Assembly (NCBI GenBank): GCA_948470475.1
Contig: OX419336.1
Coordinates: 33,160,915-33,224,914 of the forward strand
Direction: 5' to 3'
DNA from: Galaxea fascicularis
Taxonomy: Eukaryota > Cnidaria > Anthozoa > Scleractinia > Euphylliidae
DNA length: 64,000 nucleotides
The notes under the pieces were generated by a model. That model had not been told where the DNA came from. It saw nothing but the letters and a program-made list of their open reading frames with translations, and searched no databases. Both the position numbers and the translations under genes were made by a program. Shown here piece by piece: positions 32,801-45,250 of this stretch (position 1 is the stretch's first letter; the number at the start of each line of letters is the position of its first letter).

Positions 32801-35800
32801 CCGTCATTGGTGCACTAGAAACAAACTAACGAAGAAGTGAACTTACCTCACAGAAAAGTGTGTCGTATACTTGGTACACAGTGTCTAAAGTGAAAGTCTT
32901 TCCAGCATGCAAGGAAATGTATGACAGAACTTCCTATGAAATACCAAAGAGCAATGTTTAAAAAAACACACATTCACGAAGTCTGTCTTCACCTGAAAAC
33001 AAACAAGCTCCACTTAAGGCAACGTTTACATTTACGATATGGAAATAGAGCTTTCCATGAGGTGCTCAAGTCTATGACAAAATAAAGTCAACTGCCACTA
33101 TACAGAAATTGGAAAAACAGTTGTAACAGGTAAATTAATAAGCAGCTGAAAACAAGCCTAATCATAAAAAAGTCAAATGGTGGGGAAATTCTGCAACAGC
33201 ACAATGGACCTAGTAGAAGTCAACACCCTACAAAACGGGTGGACTCCAGCTTGAACAGACTTGAGATTCCTTTGCTGTATGTTAAAACATGATAAAGCAT
33301 CTTACCCTGTTCTTTTTAACCATATTCTGATACTCTTGATCTTTCTTTGACTCTTCAAGTATCTCAGTCAGACGAGGGCATTTGTAATCCAATGGTCGGA
33401 GAAGCTAAAATAAAATACTTTGCTAAATAACAGTGCATCAAGAAGACCCAAGGCAGCATAATGCCCTGTCGGGGCTCGAGACTAACGGAAGCCAACCGGC
33501 CACAGACTAGTAAATATTCCGTTCTCGATAGTCATTTTCAGTAGTCATTTTGGCGAATGTCTGAGCACTGGAGGGCAATCATTGTTTAAAGAAAATTGAG
33601 TCAAAGCGTGCAGAATCTGAAGCATCGGCTGTAACAAAATTTGTTACCGTCGACATTTTAATATCATGTAATTTATTGCCTCAAGCAAGAACTTTAAATT
33701 TCTAAAAAGCGAAAGCACGATTGGGTTTTTCTTTACTAGAGCGATGAATGACGTACAAACTGCTCGCTGCAAGTGAGAAGTCACGGAAGTGTTGGGACGA
33801 TGTTTCATGCTTAAAAACGTCATGTGTGCTCTTCTTTCAATTACGTCACAAAAAAAGCACAAATTTCTCAATGGCGGGGAAATTTAGTTTGTATTTTTAA
33901 GTTGTTTAATTATACGGCAAGCTACAGACAGGCTAGCATTCATATGACATCCTAGTTCAAATTCCTTAAAATTCAAACTACTGTGTTTATAAACTCATCA
34001 TAAACCTTTCAAAGTTTAACAAAGCTATTTCTAAGAACGGCTGATAAGTTGAAACCTTTCACGTCAGTATTGTGGTCAGAAAAAGGTGCTGAAACAGTTT
34101 GACAGAATAAAAATAATAACAAAACTAAGAAAAAGTCTGGCTAGCAAAAGGTTGTTTTGACTAGTGAATCAAACGTGTGCACTAGCCACTGGGCTAGTAA
34201 GCTGAAAAGTGAGTCTCGAGCCCTGCAGGGCCTGTAATGGCATAATAGATATTTTCCCAGACAACACAATGGCAGTTATAATTGAAGTTTAAAATAATAT
34301 TATTAAACCAAAGTCATATTACAACTTACTGTTTCTAATACTAACAGAGAAAGTTGGCATTTCAATAGGTTTTTGATACACAGGTGTACTAGATAGCGCA
34401 TTTTCTCCAGCATTTTTGCATTTGATTCAGCACAAAACTCACATTTGTTTGTGATCAGTTGTAACGCATCAAGAAGCACATCATTAAATCTGCAATTACT
34501 CAAATATCTTTGGCCCTTTTTCATCCAATATCCAAATCTGTAATGGGGATCCAATAGGCCCTAAACAAATTCAATAATTTCATCTATTTTTTGAGGGCCA
34601 ATTGGAATAACAATTATTCGAAACATTTATGGAGAAAAAATACAAAAAAAATCACTGGAAAAATCTTACATAATCCTCATTGCCTGGAACAACATGTACT
34701 CCAATAGGCTGCCAATCTAAATCCTTCCGCCATACCTACAAACCAACATATCACACTAAAAAAATTAAGTACTAAACTTTATTGCATTGGATTCAATTAA
34801 GTCCAGCTTATCGGTACCAGTGACAAATTCAACACAGCAGGTTCATAGAATGATAACCCCTCTGTAAGCACATCCTTATTCTGCTGGTCAGTGAAGTGGA
34901 TTGCAAATTTCTGCAGAAAAACCATATGCAATTTTTTTTTTTTTCATTTGGCAACCATGATGGTAACTTTGGCTGCAGATTCATGGCTAGGGGTCATACA
35001 CTGGTCAGCAGATGTACACCAAAGTTACAATACAATAACTTTATTATATTTTCCAAAGGGGCTATTCTGAGATAATTTACAAAGGAAAAGTAAAATGACC
35101 TAAGTTACGAGGGTCATAAAGAAACTAAGCTAAAAAAATAACAGGAATCGAAGGAGTGAAGTGGTGAAAGATGCCTCACAAAAGTTCTACACCTTAAAAA
35201 TGGCAAGTAACCATTTTCCAAGTTAAAAACTCAATGATAAAGAGAAGGAATGTCCTCACTATCATTTCCAATTATTTTGTAACAGCCCTATAAACTCAAA
35301 AACACTTATAATATTAACTCAAAAAAGCAATAATTATTGCAGTAAAAATATTAATCTGTTTATTTCTTTTCTTTTTTTTTCTGAATGTCAATTTGGACTA
35401 GTTTGTGCAGAACAAAATAATATTATAATAAAATAATATGAATATTAATGAGGCAAAATAAAACTGTTGGCAACAAAACAAGTCTTAGCCAATCAGAACT
35501 CAGTTACACGCACTTCATTAAATTGCATGTCAGTACTTATTACATGTATGTTTGCTGTTTGAAAGAGAAACAAACCTGACTGTTTAAAATGCACTTTTAA
35601 AAAGAATTCATACAGTTTTTAGGGTTCTTTGTCATTCCCTTATATCAATTAGTATTTACGAAGATACAGGACCAGAGGAAATAGTCTGGATAGTCAAGAA
35701 GTCCAGAAAATCGAGTCCAGATAACCAGGGTTCAACTATACTCATTTGTAGATGGGTCTTTACCTGTTGCCCATGGGGTGGGTACAGGCCATTAAGCTGA

Positions 35801-38800
35801 GTCTGGGCACTCATGATACAGCGATCTCTGTCACTACTGCGAATGTAGACCTGATAAGAGAACAGAATGAAGCTAGTAACACTTAAGGCATACGAGAATG
35901 TGGCAAAGTTTCTAACTTCCAAACTGAGAGGAAACATCAACATGTTCAGGAATTTATTCAAGAAAAGCATCATGTGGTTTTGTTACTCATGTGGAGTATA
36001 AAACTACATCTACAAAGATTACAAATTTATAACATTCTTAATAACAATAACTTTATTACTTTAAGTGAAATTCTATATGCCAACATCAACATTTCATTAA
36101 AAAAACAAAAACACAAACAGTGGGAAAGGTTTTCATTCAGAAACATGGCCCGCCTTTTATACTCAGTTCATGTACATGTAATACTGAGAAAAATTGCAAG
36201 TGGTACATGATCAAAGACACGAACTTGAATGGGGTCACTTAAGACTACAAGTCTAGTAATCCTAACCAATATTTTACTATACATTGTACATATCATCACT
36301 GTCATCATGGCTTACACCTAGTTTATACGTCATGTCATTTCATTTTTTATTTGCCATTAACCACATAAGGGAAAAGAAAAAATATAATACACTAGAAATG
36401 TAAAACTTAAGATGGTAGACTACAAATCTTTAAAGTGGCAATGACAAGGAAGCCGGGGGCTTATGAACTTTGGCTTCCTGACAATATAGGGTACATCATA
36501 CAAATTATGGGGACAGCATGAAATATGAAATGTATTATCATATGACCCATACGGCCCTGTGCATGCTTTCAATCAAAAACGATTGAGAAAATTACTGTAT
36601 GAGGGCTGTACACATTAGCGCAAGCAGGGCCAGAAAAAGCCATACTGCCCTGTTAGGAACACGTATGGCCCTGCAAGATACGATTTTAGAGGATTTCATC
36701 ACGTCTAAGTATGTAAGTTTATTTTACAACCAGAATGCAAATACAAACAACATATTAGATCAATTTTATATGCAAATTAGTCACTTTTTTGTAAAAACTT
36801 CATCTTTTACGCACTTATGAAGAGTCTAAGGAGGCCATATGATAAAATGCTTATTGACTTAGCTAGGTCAGGCCGGACAGGAAGATGTTTGGCTCTTGGT
36901 CATGGTGCACGTATCGGCCATGACCTCAAGTCAAATATTTTCCTGTCTGGCCCTCCCAATGAAAAAATGAAATAAAAGAAAAGAAAAGGAAGAGAAGAAG
37001 TATGTAGCTTAACAAAGAGTACATTTGACTATTTGTCAAATTTAATTCATAAAAATTTAATTGAAAGTCCCAAAAGCAATTAAATAAATTCAATGATAGC
37101 ACAATGTCTAAAACGAATTAAATTTGTCTAAGACATTTTATTCGTTTTGGCAAGATGAATAAAACATCGGTAACACGCCTTCAGTTATACGTCACACTAG
37201 TGAAGCATCCAATCAAACGCGTGCATCATTTTAATGCATTATAAATTATCATTTCAAAATGTAACCTCTGATCAGAAACAGTACATCACATAATTAAATT
37301 TTACTGTATTAATTTCAACATATAAAACCACACAGCAATTTATTTTGACAGATTGACAAATTTAATATGAATTAAATTTGTCTGAATCAAATTTGATGAC
37401 AGTGCGACATATAAACTAGGCCTTAGGCAACACTAAGTACTGTCACTATCACAAACATCTTGGTTTTGTACATACCTCACTAAATAGATAAGAAGAATTT
37501 ATTAGTTCAGTAACATAACTATTCTTCAGAAACTGGCCAAGGGCATATTCCTGCCTCATCCCTATCTGGAAATAATATTTGGAATGACAGAAGAAATGAC
37601 AAGATCACTATATATTTCAGTATTGTTATGAAAACACTAGTTCCTAAGCAGAAAGATGCAGTTAATGCATCTCTTGTCTAAGGAAAGAAAAATATCACAC
37701 AGACCACGCCCAAACAAAGCTGTTGTTCCAGAAAATATCCATACCCTCTCCCCTCCCCAATGGAGGGTTTTTTGGTTTGCACCCTCCCATCCCTTCAAAA
37801 ATTCTTATTTGGCTCCCTACTTTTCTTTAAAATCTTTTGCTCTTGCCACCCTCCCCCCCCCCCCCCATCCCCCTGTCCTAGCTTGGAAATCCCTTTGGCA
37901 TTCCGTGGGGGACCTACTGTATGGATATTTTTTAGAATCGCATAGCTAAAGGTAAACTCACGGTCTGATTGGCTATCGAAGAGAGGGTATTTAGCATGGA
38001 ATTGCACTTGTGCATGAAGGGATATTGCTGACAATTGAGTCGCGAGTAGAATTTGCTGCTGTCGTGAAAACAAATATGCAACTCGTGGTACAAAAATGTC
38101 ACCTCAGTGGAAATGGATGAATTTACAGAAAATGAATGCCTGCCAAATTTCGAATTGAAATCTAATTTTTTAGAAAATTTGAGGAAACCACTCACACTCA
38201 AAAGTACGAGAAAACGCATTGAAGAAAAAAACAAAATTGCAGAGACGAGGGAAGAAAGCCAAACGACAGTTGTAGCCGCGGAAAACCAAACAGGTATCCA
38301 TGCCGAAAAGAGTCAAGCATTTATACCTGAAAAACAAACCATTGTTACCTATACAGATGACGAACTGGTCTCTTTTAAGAACAACATAAAAAGAGCACAA
38401 GTACATCCGTATGTCGTTTGCAGTCTTGGTTCTAAGCTTTTTTAAGCTATGTTCGTAGTAGTTTACTGAGAAATTTCAGTCTTAATCATTATATTTTGCA
38501 TGCAATTTTTATAACTGTAAAGCACATACCGGTTTTTTGCAGATCTTGTCAGATTTTAATACCGGACGCTTTACGTTTTCCTCTTGCTTGAGCGCCGGTT
38601 TCAGTTGTTGATTGTCGGCGCCACATTTTGCCTGGTTGTATGGTAGCGGGCAAATCCAAGATATTCATTGAATGAAAGATTTTTTCTATAAAATCTTCGT
38701 CTTTGTCTTATTTTGTACTTTCATCTTTTTTGCTGAAGATTGTAAAATGTGAGGCACTGCTTTCTCCACGAGTTTGAAATAAAAGTGGTTTTCATTCTAA

Positions 38801-41233
38801 AAATATCTCGTTTCCTATTCGCTAGATCTTGACACCTGACTTTGAAAAGGTCTCCACAGTTTGCGCACTGGCGCGGCTCACAAAAATACAAAACAATTGG
38901 TTTCCCTCAGGGACTGCCTTTGGCTATGCGATTCAAGAAAAATTCACTGCCTGACGGGTGAATTCCACGTTAAATTTCACGCGAAAAACCGATATCGCAC
39001 AAATCGCTTCGCGATTCGTGCGATATCGGTTTTTCAAGTGAAATTTAACGTGGAATTCACCCGTCAGGCAGTGAATTTTTCTATAGAACTGCACATTGAA
39101 ACAAAATAATATTGTGACTATTGCTCAAAAACTCAACTCCAGAGAGAGAACCAATTTAATTTATACTTCCAAGAGTATCAATTCATAAAACTGTGAAAAA
39201 TGACCTGGGTGTCTTACTACATATATGTTAAGAATATAAAAACCTGAGTTAGTTGTCCTGGTCCCTGAGGCCAATAGCTCTGGTGTTCATCTGTTGGAAA
39301 GCCACTAACAGGTGAGCGGTCACCATGACGATAAACCTACCAAGGAGACAAAAACTTAAATTGGCCATTCTTAGAGTTACATTTTTCAAGTATTTGTGGA
39401 CCAACAAGGCCAAGTTAGCCAGTGAATTAAGGGTGGTAGTTTCTAAAGAAACTGTGGTGCAGCGTTGGTGGGGAAGTAGTACACAATATTTTGGTATTAT
39501 CAACAGAGTTGATAGTGTAAATTGACCACCGTCCAGGGATTCTAAAAGCTAACGTTTTCCTTTTTAACCACTTCAAACAACACGTGGCTATCTGTGGCCT
39601 TTGCCTACATCAAGATACGACGGAAAGCCGCAAGAATCTGGAACAAAAATTCATCTTCCAAATCGGCATCCTTAAAGTGTATATGACACCAAATTGTTAA
39701 AAACCTAGTTCGAAAGAGCTTTCAAAATGATGAAGAACGGCATTTATTTTATTGTGATAGCACTCTTATGACGTCACAAGTTGCCTAATTTGCATAAATC
39801 AAAATCTTGAAAAACTCAGCAACCAAGAATGCTATTACAATAAAATAAACGTTGTTCTTCATCATTTTGAAAGCTGTTTCGATCAAGCTAATGAAAATTT
39901 TGGTGTCATATACACTTTAATCCCCATGGCCTTAACGAGCGCTTTTCATTTAACTAATGTATTCCTATTTTTCACGTTGCCATGTTACCACCAATAATGT
40001 AGCTCCTACTCCACTATAAAAACTACACACAACCCATAGTTCCTCAATTCGCTCTGACGAAGGGCTAACACTTGAAATGTCAGCTTTTAGAATCCCTGTA
40101 GGTGGTCAACTTACACTATCAACTCTGTTGATAATACCAAGTTAGCCAGTGCCTCACAGCCACCAGAGCTCTGGCAGTAGCCAGCTTCTATTACATAGCC
40201 CTGAATAAGCCACAACACAGTCAATACAAAAAATATATCAAATGATCTAATTAAATGACAAAAAATGACATCTGGCAAAAGAAATATATTTTTCTCAGAT
40301 TTCAACTGCATGCCTTTGTGTATATACCTACATGAAAGCTATACCCCTGCTATGAGATGCAAGTACACCAAAGCTATGCAGATTAGACTTATTACACAGC
40401 TTTGGTGTACTTCTATCTGTAAGCAGGGCAGATGTTTCTCTATTTACTTTTTTTTTTTCGGTTCTTAACATGTGACTCAATTTCATGGGAAAGGGAAATA
40501 GAAAATGAAACAATATTATTTTATTACGTGGCATATTCCCAGTATGGAACCTCTTGAATCTTAGACACCCATTCTATATCGACGAATTGTGGTTCAATTT
40601 TATCCTTGGTTTAATAGTTATTTTCATTTGTTTTTGGACATGGTATTACACATTAAATGTGTGATAATGAGTTTGAAACAAAGGACAAGAAAATTTTGAA
40701 CCACAGGTTTTAATTAAAGCTCTTTTTTATATTGTGCGACCCACAGACTTTGTCATATACCTTTTAATTTGAACAGGTAATGTGTGGCAAATGTCAAATC
40801 TGCTCAACAAAGCAATCTATTCACTTCCTCCATGGTACAAGAACCGAGACCTCAACGACGCCACAGGTAAGTATTATGACTTCTTTTTCTTGTGGCCCCA
40901 AATCATTTCCTTCATGTCAGGGTTTAAAGGATAGTATTCCAGTCAAGAAATACTGTTAAATAAATAACGAGAAAATAGTGTACATTTACACGTGTACATA
41001 AAATTATACCGGTAAGTTGCATTTGTAATCAATTTCAATTAAAACTGTGCGGACTTATTATGTGCCAGTTTAGCAAGAATGGAGACACAGGCAGAAAAAA
41101 TGCGTTAATTTTTCATCATACTCACCAAATTAACCATCCTTAGCTTTTGATCTCCTTGTGATACAGTGCAAGCCTGGAGAAGCCATAAAAGAAATCCAAG
41201 AAAACGAAGATGACCACCGCTTCCGTCCGCCAT
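26842..41233 (-). CDS. histidine acid phosphatase A, membrane-anchored, 13 exons, 439 aa
   Basis: Exons (minus): 41233-41126, 39336-39244, 37565-37476, 35850-35764, 34735-34670, 33404-33306, 32933-32847, 31181-31055, 29588-29509, 29015-28903, 27731-27624, 27363-27278, 27017-26842. All are GT-AG and sum exactly to 1320 nt. Signal peptide at about 1-26. The catalytic RHGDRSP starts at R39 (nucleophile H40), the third active-site Arg is in IRSSD (R101), and the proton-donor pair HD is at 280-281. Family landmarks [22 protein letters not shown] and CPLDQFI are present. A transmembrane segment (about 383-404) is followed by a short tail with YNDF (420-423) and DARLL (426-430), which match YxxPhi and DxxLL sorting motifs. 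It resembles lysosomal acid phosphatase: hydrolysis of phosphomonoesters in lysosome or endosome. Location is inferred. Confidence 0.94.
28150..28600. repeat. ~38-bp minisatellite in intron 10 of phosphatase A
   Basis: About ten imperfect copies of a unit such as GACTGTGACTGAAACCACTG followed by AAGTACAGAGGAATGCGT. Variant units contain AAGCACGGCGAAATG. It lies between exons 11 and 10 of phosphatase A. The open frames read through it are repeat artefacts. Confidence 0.85.
36317..37420. mobile_element. possible TIR element in intron 3 of phosphatase A
   Basis: CCTAGTTTATACGTC at 36317-36331 is matched inverted by GACATATAAACTAGG at 37406-37420 (14 of 15). The interior is AT-rich with several AAATTTAATT-type short inverted repeats and no transposase. 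No TSD could be fixed, so this is tentative. Confidence 0.4.
38113..38445 (+). CDS. hypothetical ORF antisense within intron 2 of phosphatase A
   Basis: From ATG 38113 the frame encodes about 110 charged residues (starting [17 protein letters not shown]), rich in Glu, Lys and Thr. It has no family I recognise and no membrane segment. A GTATGT donor-like site follows the codons for RAQVHP near 38409, so it could be a first exon. No convincing second exon was found. Composition is more protein-like than the surrounding noise, but a relic of a mobile element is equally possible. Confidence 0.3.
   Translation: MDEFTENECLPNFELKSNFLENLRKPLTLKSTRKRIEEKNKIAETREESQTTVVAAENQTGIHAEKSQAFIPEKQTIVTYTDDELVSFKNNIKRAQVHPYVVCSLGSKLF
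38936..39082. repeat. near-perfect long foldback in intron 2 of phosphatase A
   Basis: Arms of about 67 bp each are almost perfectly complementary: AGAAAAATTCACTGCCTGAC at the left and its complement at the right end, meeting at ATCGCTTCGCGAT. It can form a long hairpin as DNA or RNA, in either strand's transcript. It resembles a very young MITE but has no clear TSD. Confidence 0.85.
39491..40140. mobile_element. 650-bp element with ~60-bp TIRs, upstream of exon 2 of phosphatase A
   Basis: TTGGTATTATCAACAGAGTT at 39491 is inverted at 40121-40140. The match continues inward through GATAGTGTAAATTGACCACC and GGGATTCTAAAAGCT. The ends resemble the foldback at 15541-15690. It holds another MITE (39672-39920) and no transposase. 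It lies in intron 1. Confidence 0.8.
39672..39920. mobile_element. nested TTAA-flanked foldback MITE
   Basis: TTAAAGTGTATATGACACCA at the left is perfectly inverted at the right end (to 39920), and both ends are bounded by TTAA. The arms also share AGCTTTCAAAATGATGAAGA and its complement, and CTATTACAATAAAATAAA and its complement. It is inserted in the 39491-40140 element, so it is younger. A TTAA target resembles the piggyBac group. Confidence 0.75.
40777..40866 (+). other. exon-like segment, antisense in intron 1 of phosphatase A
   Basis: A 90-bp stretch is flanked by a good acceptor (TTTGAACAG) and a good donor (GTAAGT), and two plus-strand frames are open. One reads [13 protein letters not shown] and the other [19 protein letters not shown]. 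No partner exon was found and no family is recognised. It may be a relic exon of a mobile element. Confidence 0.25.
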
Positions 41234-41817
41234 TTTTGTTTCGAACAGAGTTTACGTTACCAGGCCCCCGAGAGCCCCTGAGCAAGCAGAAAAACTGCCC
41301 CCATCCGACGACCCATCCTACCCCATCCCCTAGAAAGTAATCCCGACCGGGGGTGAAGGGGGGCGGGGGAGGGAGAGGTACTCCTATAATCTATGAGGCG
41401 ATGTGAAGGCTACAGGTTTGAGGCAGTTTAGTCAAGGATAAGGTATAGAAATCAGGACGTTTGGGTCTAGTATAGCGTATCATTTTCTAATGGCCGAATC
41501 AGAGAATTTAGTGATTTTTCCCAGAAATGGATGCTAAAAAAATCATCACAGAAAATTTACCCAATTTGTGGAAAATAGCAAGCCTGGGATAGGGTTGCAA
41601 AAGGTATCTGAACTTGGTCTAGTTTAATTACAGTAATGGTTTCAGAGTCCCAAAGGCGCAACTCCACCCAAAAATTGGCAAAGTGCCCCATCTTTGTATG
41701 AGTAAATATAGAATGGTGGTTTGCATTAGGCCTGGCCTCTACTGTCATGCTGTTAATAGACAGTACAACTTTTGTTTACAACTGTCCCATGTGACTTCAG
41801 CAGCAGGGACTCTTACA

Positions 41818-42723
41818 CCCGGGGGGGTACTCCCTTATAAGAGGCTAACGGGGATGTGCCGCTGGATGGGGTCGCATTTTCACGAATGGAGTGACTATAA
41901 TGGGGTTACATTTTTTGTAGAGTTACTAGAATGGGGTCGCGCATTTTCGGGATTTCTGGGATAAGAAAATTCTGGTAAGCAGGGATTTAAAAGTAGGAAG
42001 ATTCGCGGTTAAAAAATGGTTCGTGCTGTTGTTTTAATATTTAACAGTTGGTTCGCATTGACTTCCGTTCGTGAATCACATTAACGACTTGCAGAATAAT
42101 GCAGAACCCCTGGGTCCACAACAAAGTCCAACAAATCATCCATACTACAGTATTTATTTTCCGGCTATTCTGCGTTGTTATCGTCCATCGAAGTTAACAC
42201 AACTTGAATCTTCTTTTGGATTGGAAAGCGTTTGTTCTCTTTCGCTCGGAACTTAATAGCTTTCAACGTGACAGTTGTACAGGTACCGATAAAACAATCT
42301 TGCCAATATTTTTATGGGGAGTATGAATCTTCTGATCTGTAGGTTCTAAATAATGTTTTTATCCATGTAAGAAACCATTATGACGTTCCCGTTAAAGAAG
42401 AATGTTTGCATTTCAACTATTTATGACGGTACGTTTGTAAATACTAACGGTTAGCAAATATACCAGAATGTTTGTACTGTAGGTGAAAAGTAAAGTGTTC
42501 TACATTCAACTTAACAAACGTGTCAATTTATTTTAGGATGACCTACTGAAGGTAGAGGCATAAACAGAAAGTGACTAAGCTGGGATCGCGAAAATTACAT
42601 TTTCCCAAAAGTGACTAAGATGGGGTCTATAATTGGCCACAGAATAGACTATAATGGGGTAGGGGTTCTGAGAGGCCAGCGGCACATACCCAGCAAAAAT
42701 TGACCCAAGTACCCCCCCCCGGG
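41818..42723. mobile_element. non-autonomous hAT element with exact 8-bp TSD
   Basis: CCCGGGGGGGTACT at the left is inverted as AGTACCCCCCCCGGG at the right. GATGTGCCGCTGG and CCAGCGGCACATACCC extend the inverted similarity inward. CTCTTACA is directly repeated at 41810-41817 and 42724-42731, which is the 8-bp signature of hAT insertion. The interior has repeated ATGGGGT motifs and no intact transposase. It lies about 580 bp upstream of the ATG of phosphatase A. Confidence 0.88.
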
Positions 42724-43096
42724 CTCTTACAGTGATGCAAGAAAACCACACACAACTCTCCCAAATAAACATTGCTTTCATGTACAGCTGTCACAAGGTT
42801 TCCCAACACTTATAGCAATTATGTGCAATGTTATGTGCTCTAGTCATAAGGTGCAGATTCATGTCAAACACTTAATATCAGTTGGTCACATGAAACAAAA
42901 CCAGCTTTTCTACATGAAACATTGTTTACTTTTTCCATCTCTGCCAGGTGTATAAAAGGGAACAAAAGAATCATTAGAAAATTCTAGCAAAGTGTTAGTG
43001 GGCAACAGTTGGAATGGAGACAACATCAGAACTGAGGTGCAGTTAAGTGAGTCCTTATCACTGCAAGTGTGCAAAAACTAATCCAAATTAAAGACA

Positions 43097-43309
43097 CTGG
43101 CAAACGAGGACACATTGTTCTGTACACACTGTTGCTCATGATTGTTTCTATGCTGCGCAAACTAGGAAACATTTGTTGCCGACACGAAATGTTTCGGAAC
43201 AAAATCAGAAACATTTTTGTGTCCGCAACAAATGTTGCAGGCGCAGGCAAACGGGGAAACATTTGTGTCACCAACAATGTGTCCACAACAATGTGTGCTC
43301 GTTTGCCAG
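43097..43309. mobile_element. foldback MITE with CTGGCAAACGAG ends
   Basis: CTGGCAAACGAGGACACATT (43097 on) is complementary to AATGTGTGCTCGTTTGCCAG ending at 43309. The arms continue with internal ACAAATGTT and AACATTTGT repeats. It is non-coding and 213 bp. Confidence 0.75.
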
Positions 43310-45250
43310 GGCCTTAAGAGAGTGAAACAGTACATTATTTTTACCCTTTGGGTCTTAACAGTGACCAGAAGCTGCTTTCTCCTTACAGTATCACCATTTC
43401 AGTGAACACACAGGTTATGAGAATAAAGGAAAATGATCATCAAACAAGAAATTATGTCTTTATGTTTTAACCTAACCAAATACAACTAGTTCAGATAAAA
43501 AAGACCAGCTAAGAGAATATGCATGTTCATGTCCAGGCTTAAAGGGTTTAAGTGTGGAGTTATTACAGTTGAATTATTATTTTGCTCTCATTTTCTCTTA
43601 CTTCAAAAAACCCCCTATTGACACTTAGATTCAAGCAGTGTGCAGGACGTTATTTTGTCACATGGAAATCAACACTAGTATTATGATATGACTCCTGGGT
43701 TCAAACCATTTACGACTAGTATTATTATTTCTCAAAAATGAAACAAATCTGTGAAAAAAAAATACTGGACAATGTTTAACAATCAAATTACAGTTCGTAT
43801 GCAACAATTCAAACAAATCTGAGGAAAATCGAAAAACGACATAAAATTTGACATAGGTCAGTTATGCTCTCAGCCCTTCATTTGTCACATGGAAATCCAC
43901 GCTAGTAATCAGCAGGTTGCAAGTCCTACTCTTGCGCGAAGAAAGCAGTTTTTTTTTTCTGAGTATCTATATGACACTACAGAGAAAACCCCATACTCCA
44001 ACTTGCATCTGGCAGTGCTTGACCTTAATTATTTAACAAACTAGTCCATGGGCTACTGGGATCTAAAATATACTAGCCAAATACAGTAAAAACCCACTTA
44101 AAAGAACCTATGTTTTTCATTTTCAGGCTGATGCTGTTCTTATATATTGGATACTTAGTGAAACATCAGCCTCAAGCTGTTCTTAACATGTTCTTAAATT
44201 CTGTCTGAAAATTATACACTGTATTGTACAACTGGCACTGCTATATTAATTGACTCCATCCTCTCAAATCAAGGGACTGGTCATTAATTACATGGGAGTT
44301 GCTGGCACAGACAAATGAGAGGTAGTAGCTTTGGAATAGATGCTTAAATCAAATAACCAACACAGCAACATAAAAATTACCCCAAGAAATATGCTGGTAC
44401 CCAGTGTTTCCTGATATATAACAACTAGTTGAATTCTTCAGGATGAATTGGTTTTAATGTACACTATATATGATGTTCTTATTATTAAATTTCAGCCTGG
44501 AGGTTCTTAATCCACTTGTTCTTTTATGCAGGTTTTCACTGTAGTGTCATTTGGTGGTCAAGCATTGATAGTCACTTAAGACAAATATTGTGATAACTGA
44601 GCATAGATAATATTTTTCCTTTCTTTATTGGGATCCACTTAACTCAAAACTGGTTAAATTTCTCTTCATCAACATTCTCTCCAAAATGTTGTATTACAAG
44701 TAGCCCAGGCGGCAAGTGGTTCTCAAATTTTACAAGTCCAAACCAAACTTTTTAATTGTCCTAGGTGAGTGGACTACAGCTAAGGTTGAACATTGTCTGA
44801 GTCACTATTCATGTGCTTAAAGTAGTAATAAAAGAATCTTACAAAAATGCTGGTAGGAACTGAAAGGGAATGGACAGTGGAGGAGTAGTCAACACAATGG
44901 ACATCAGTCTGATGGTCAAACAATTTAAGATTTATTCTCAGGCAAGCGGATGTTTTCCCAAGAACTTTGCTTTCTTTGTATTTCTTTCTCTACCCACAAG
45001 TACAAATGTGAAAATGGAAACCTACATGAATAACCATAATTACTGAGAACACCACTGTGTCTCTTATCAAACCTACCGGTAACCTACAAACAGGCTTACC
45101 TAGCCTGTTCGCAGGCAACCCAAGTAGGAGCAATGACACATCTGGTGTCAAGCTACCATGATTCTGACCAATTTAGTCTAAACAATGTAGCAAATATGTG
45201 AAACAATGCTTGTGAGCCTCTCAAGACTTACTGCGATATACACTGAGTTT
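43310..45250. other. intergenic stretch between phosphatase A and the NADAR gene
   Basis: No gene recognised. Two related blocks with TTTGTCACATGGAAATC and CACTAGT/CGCTAGT occur near 43655 and 43880, an undefined dispersed or duplicated sequence. Confidence 0.4.

Noticed and set aside
34303..34554. 83-residue minus-strand ORF between exons 5 and 6 of phosphatase A
   Set aside because: The exon phases join without it, the paralogue lacks it, and inserting it would break the conserved spacing of the enzyme.
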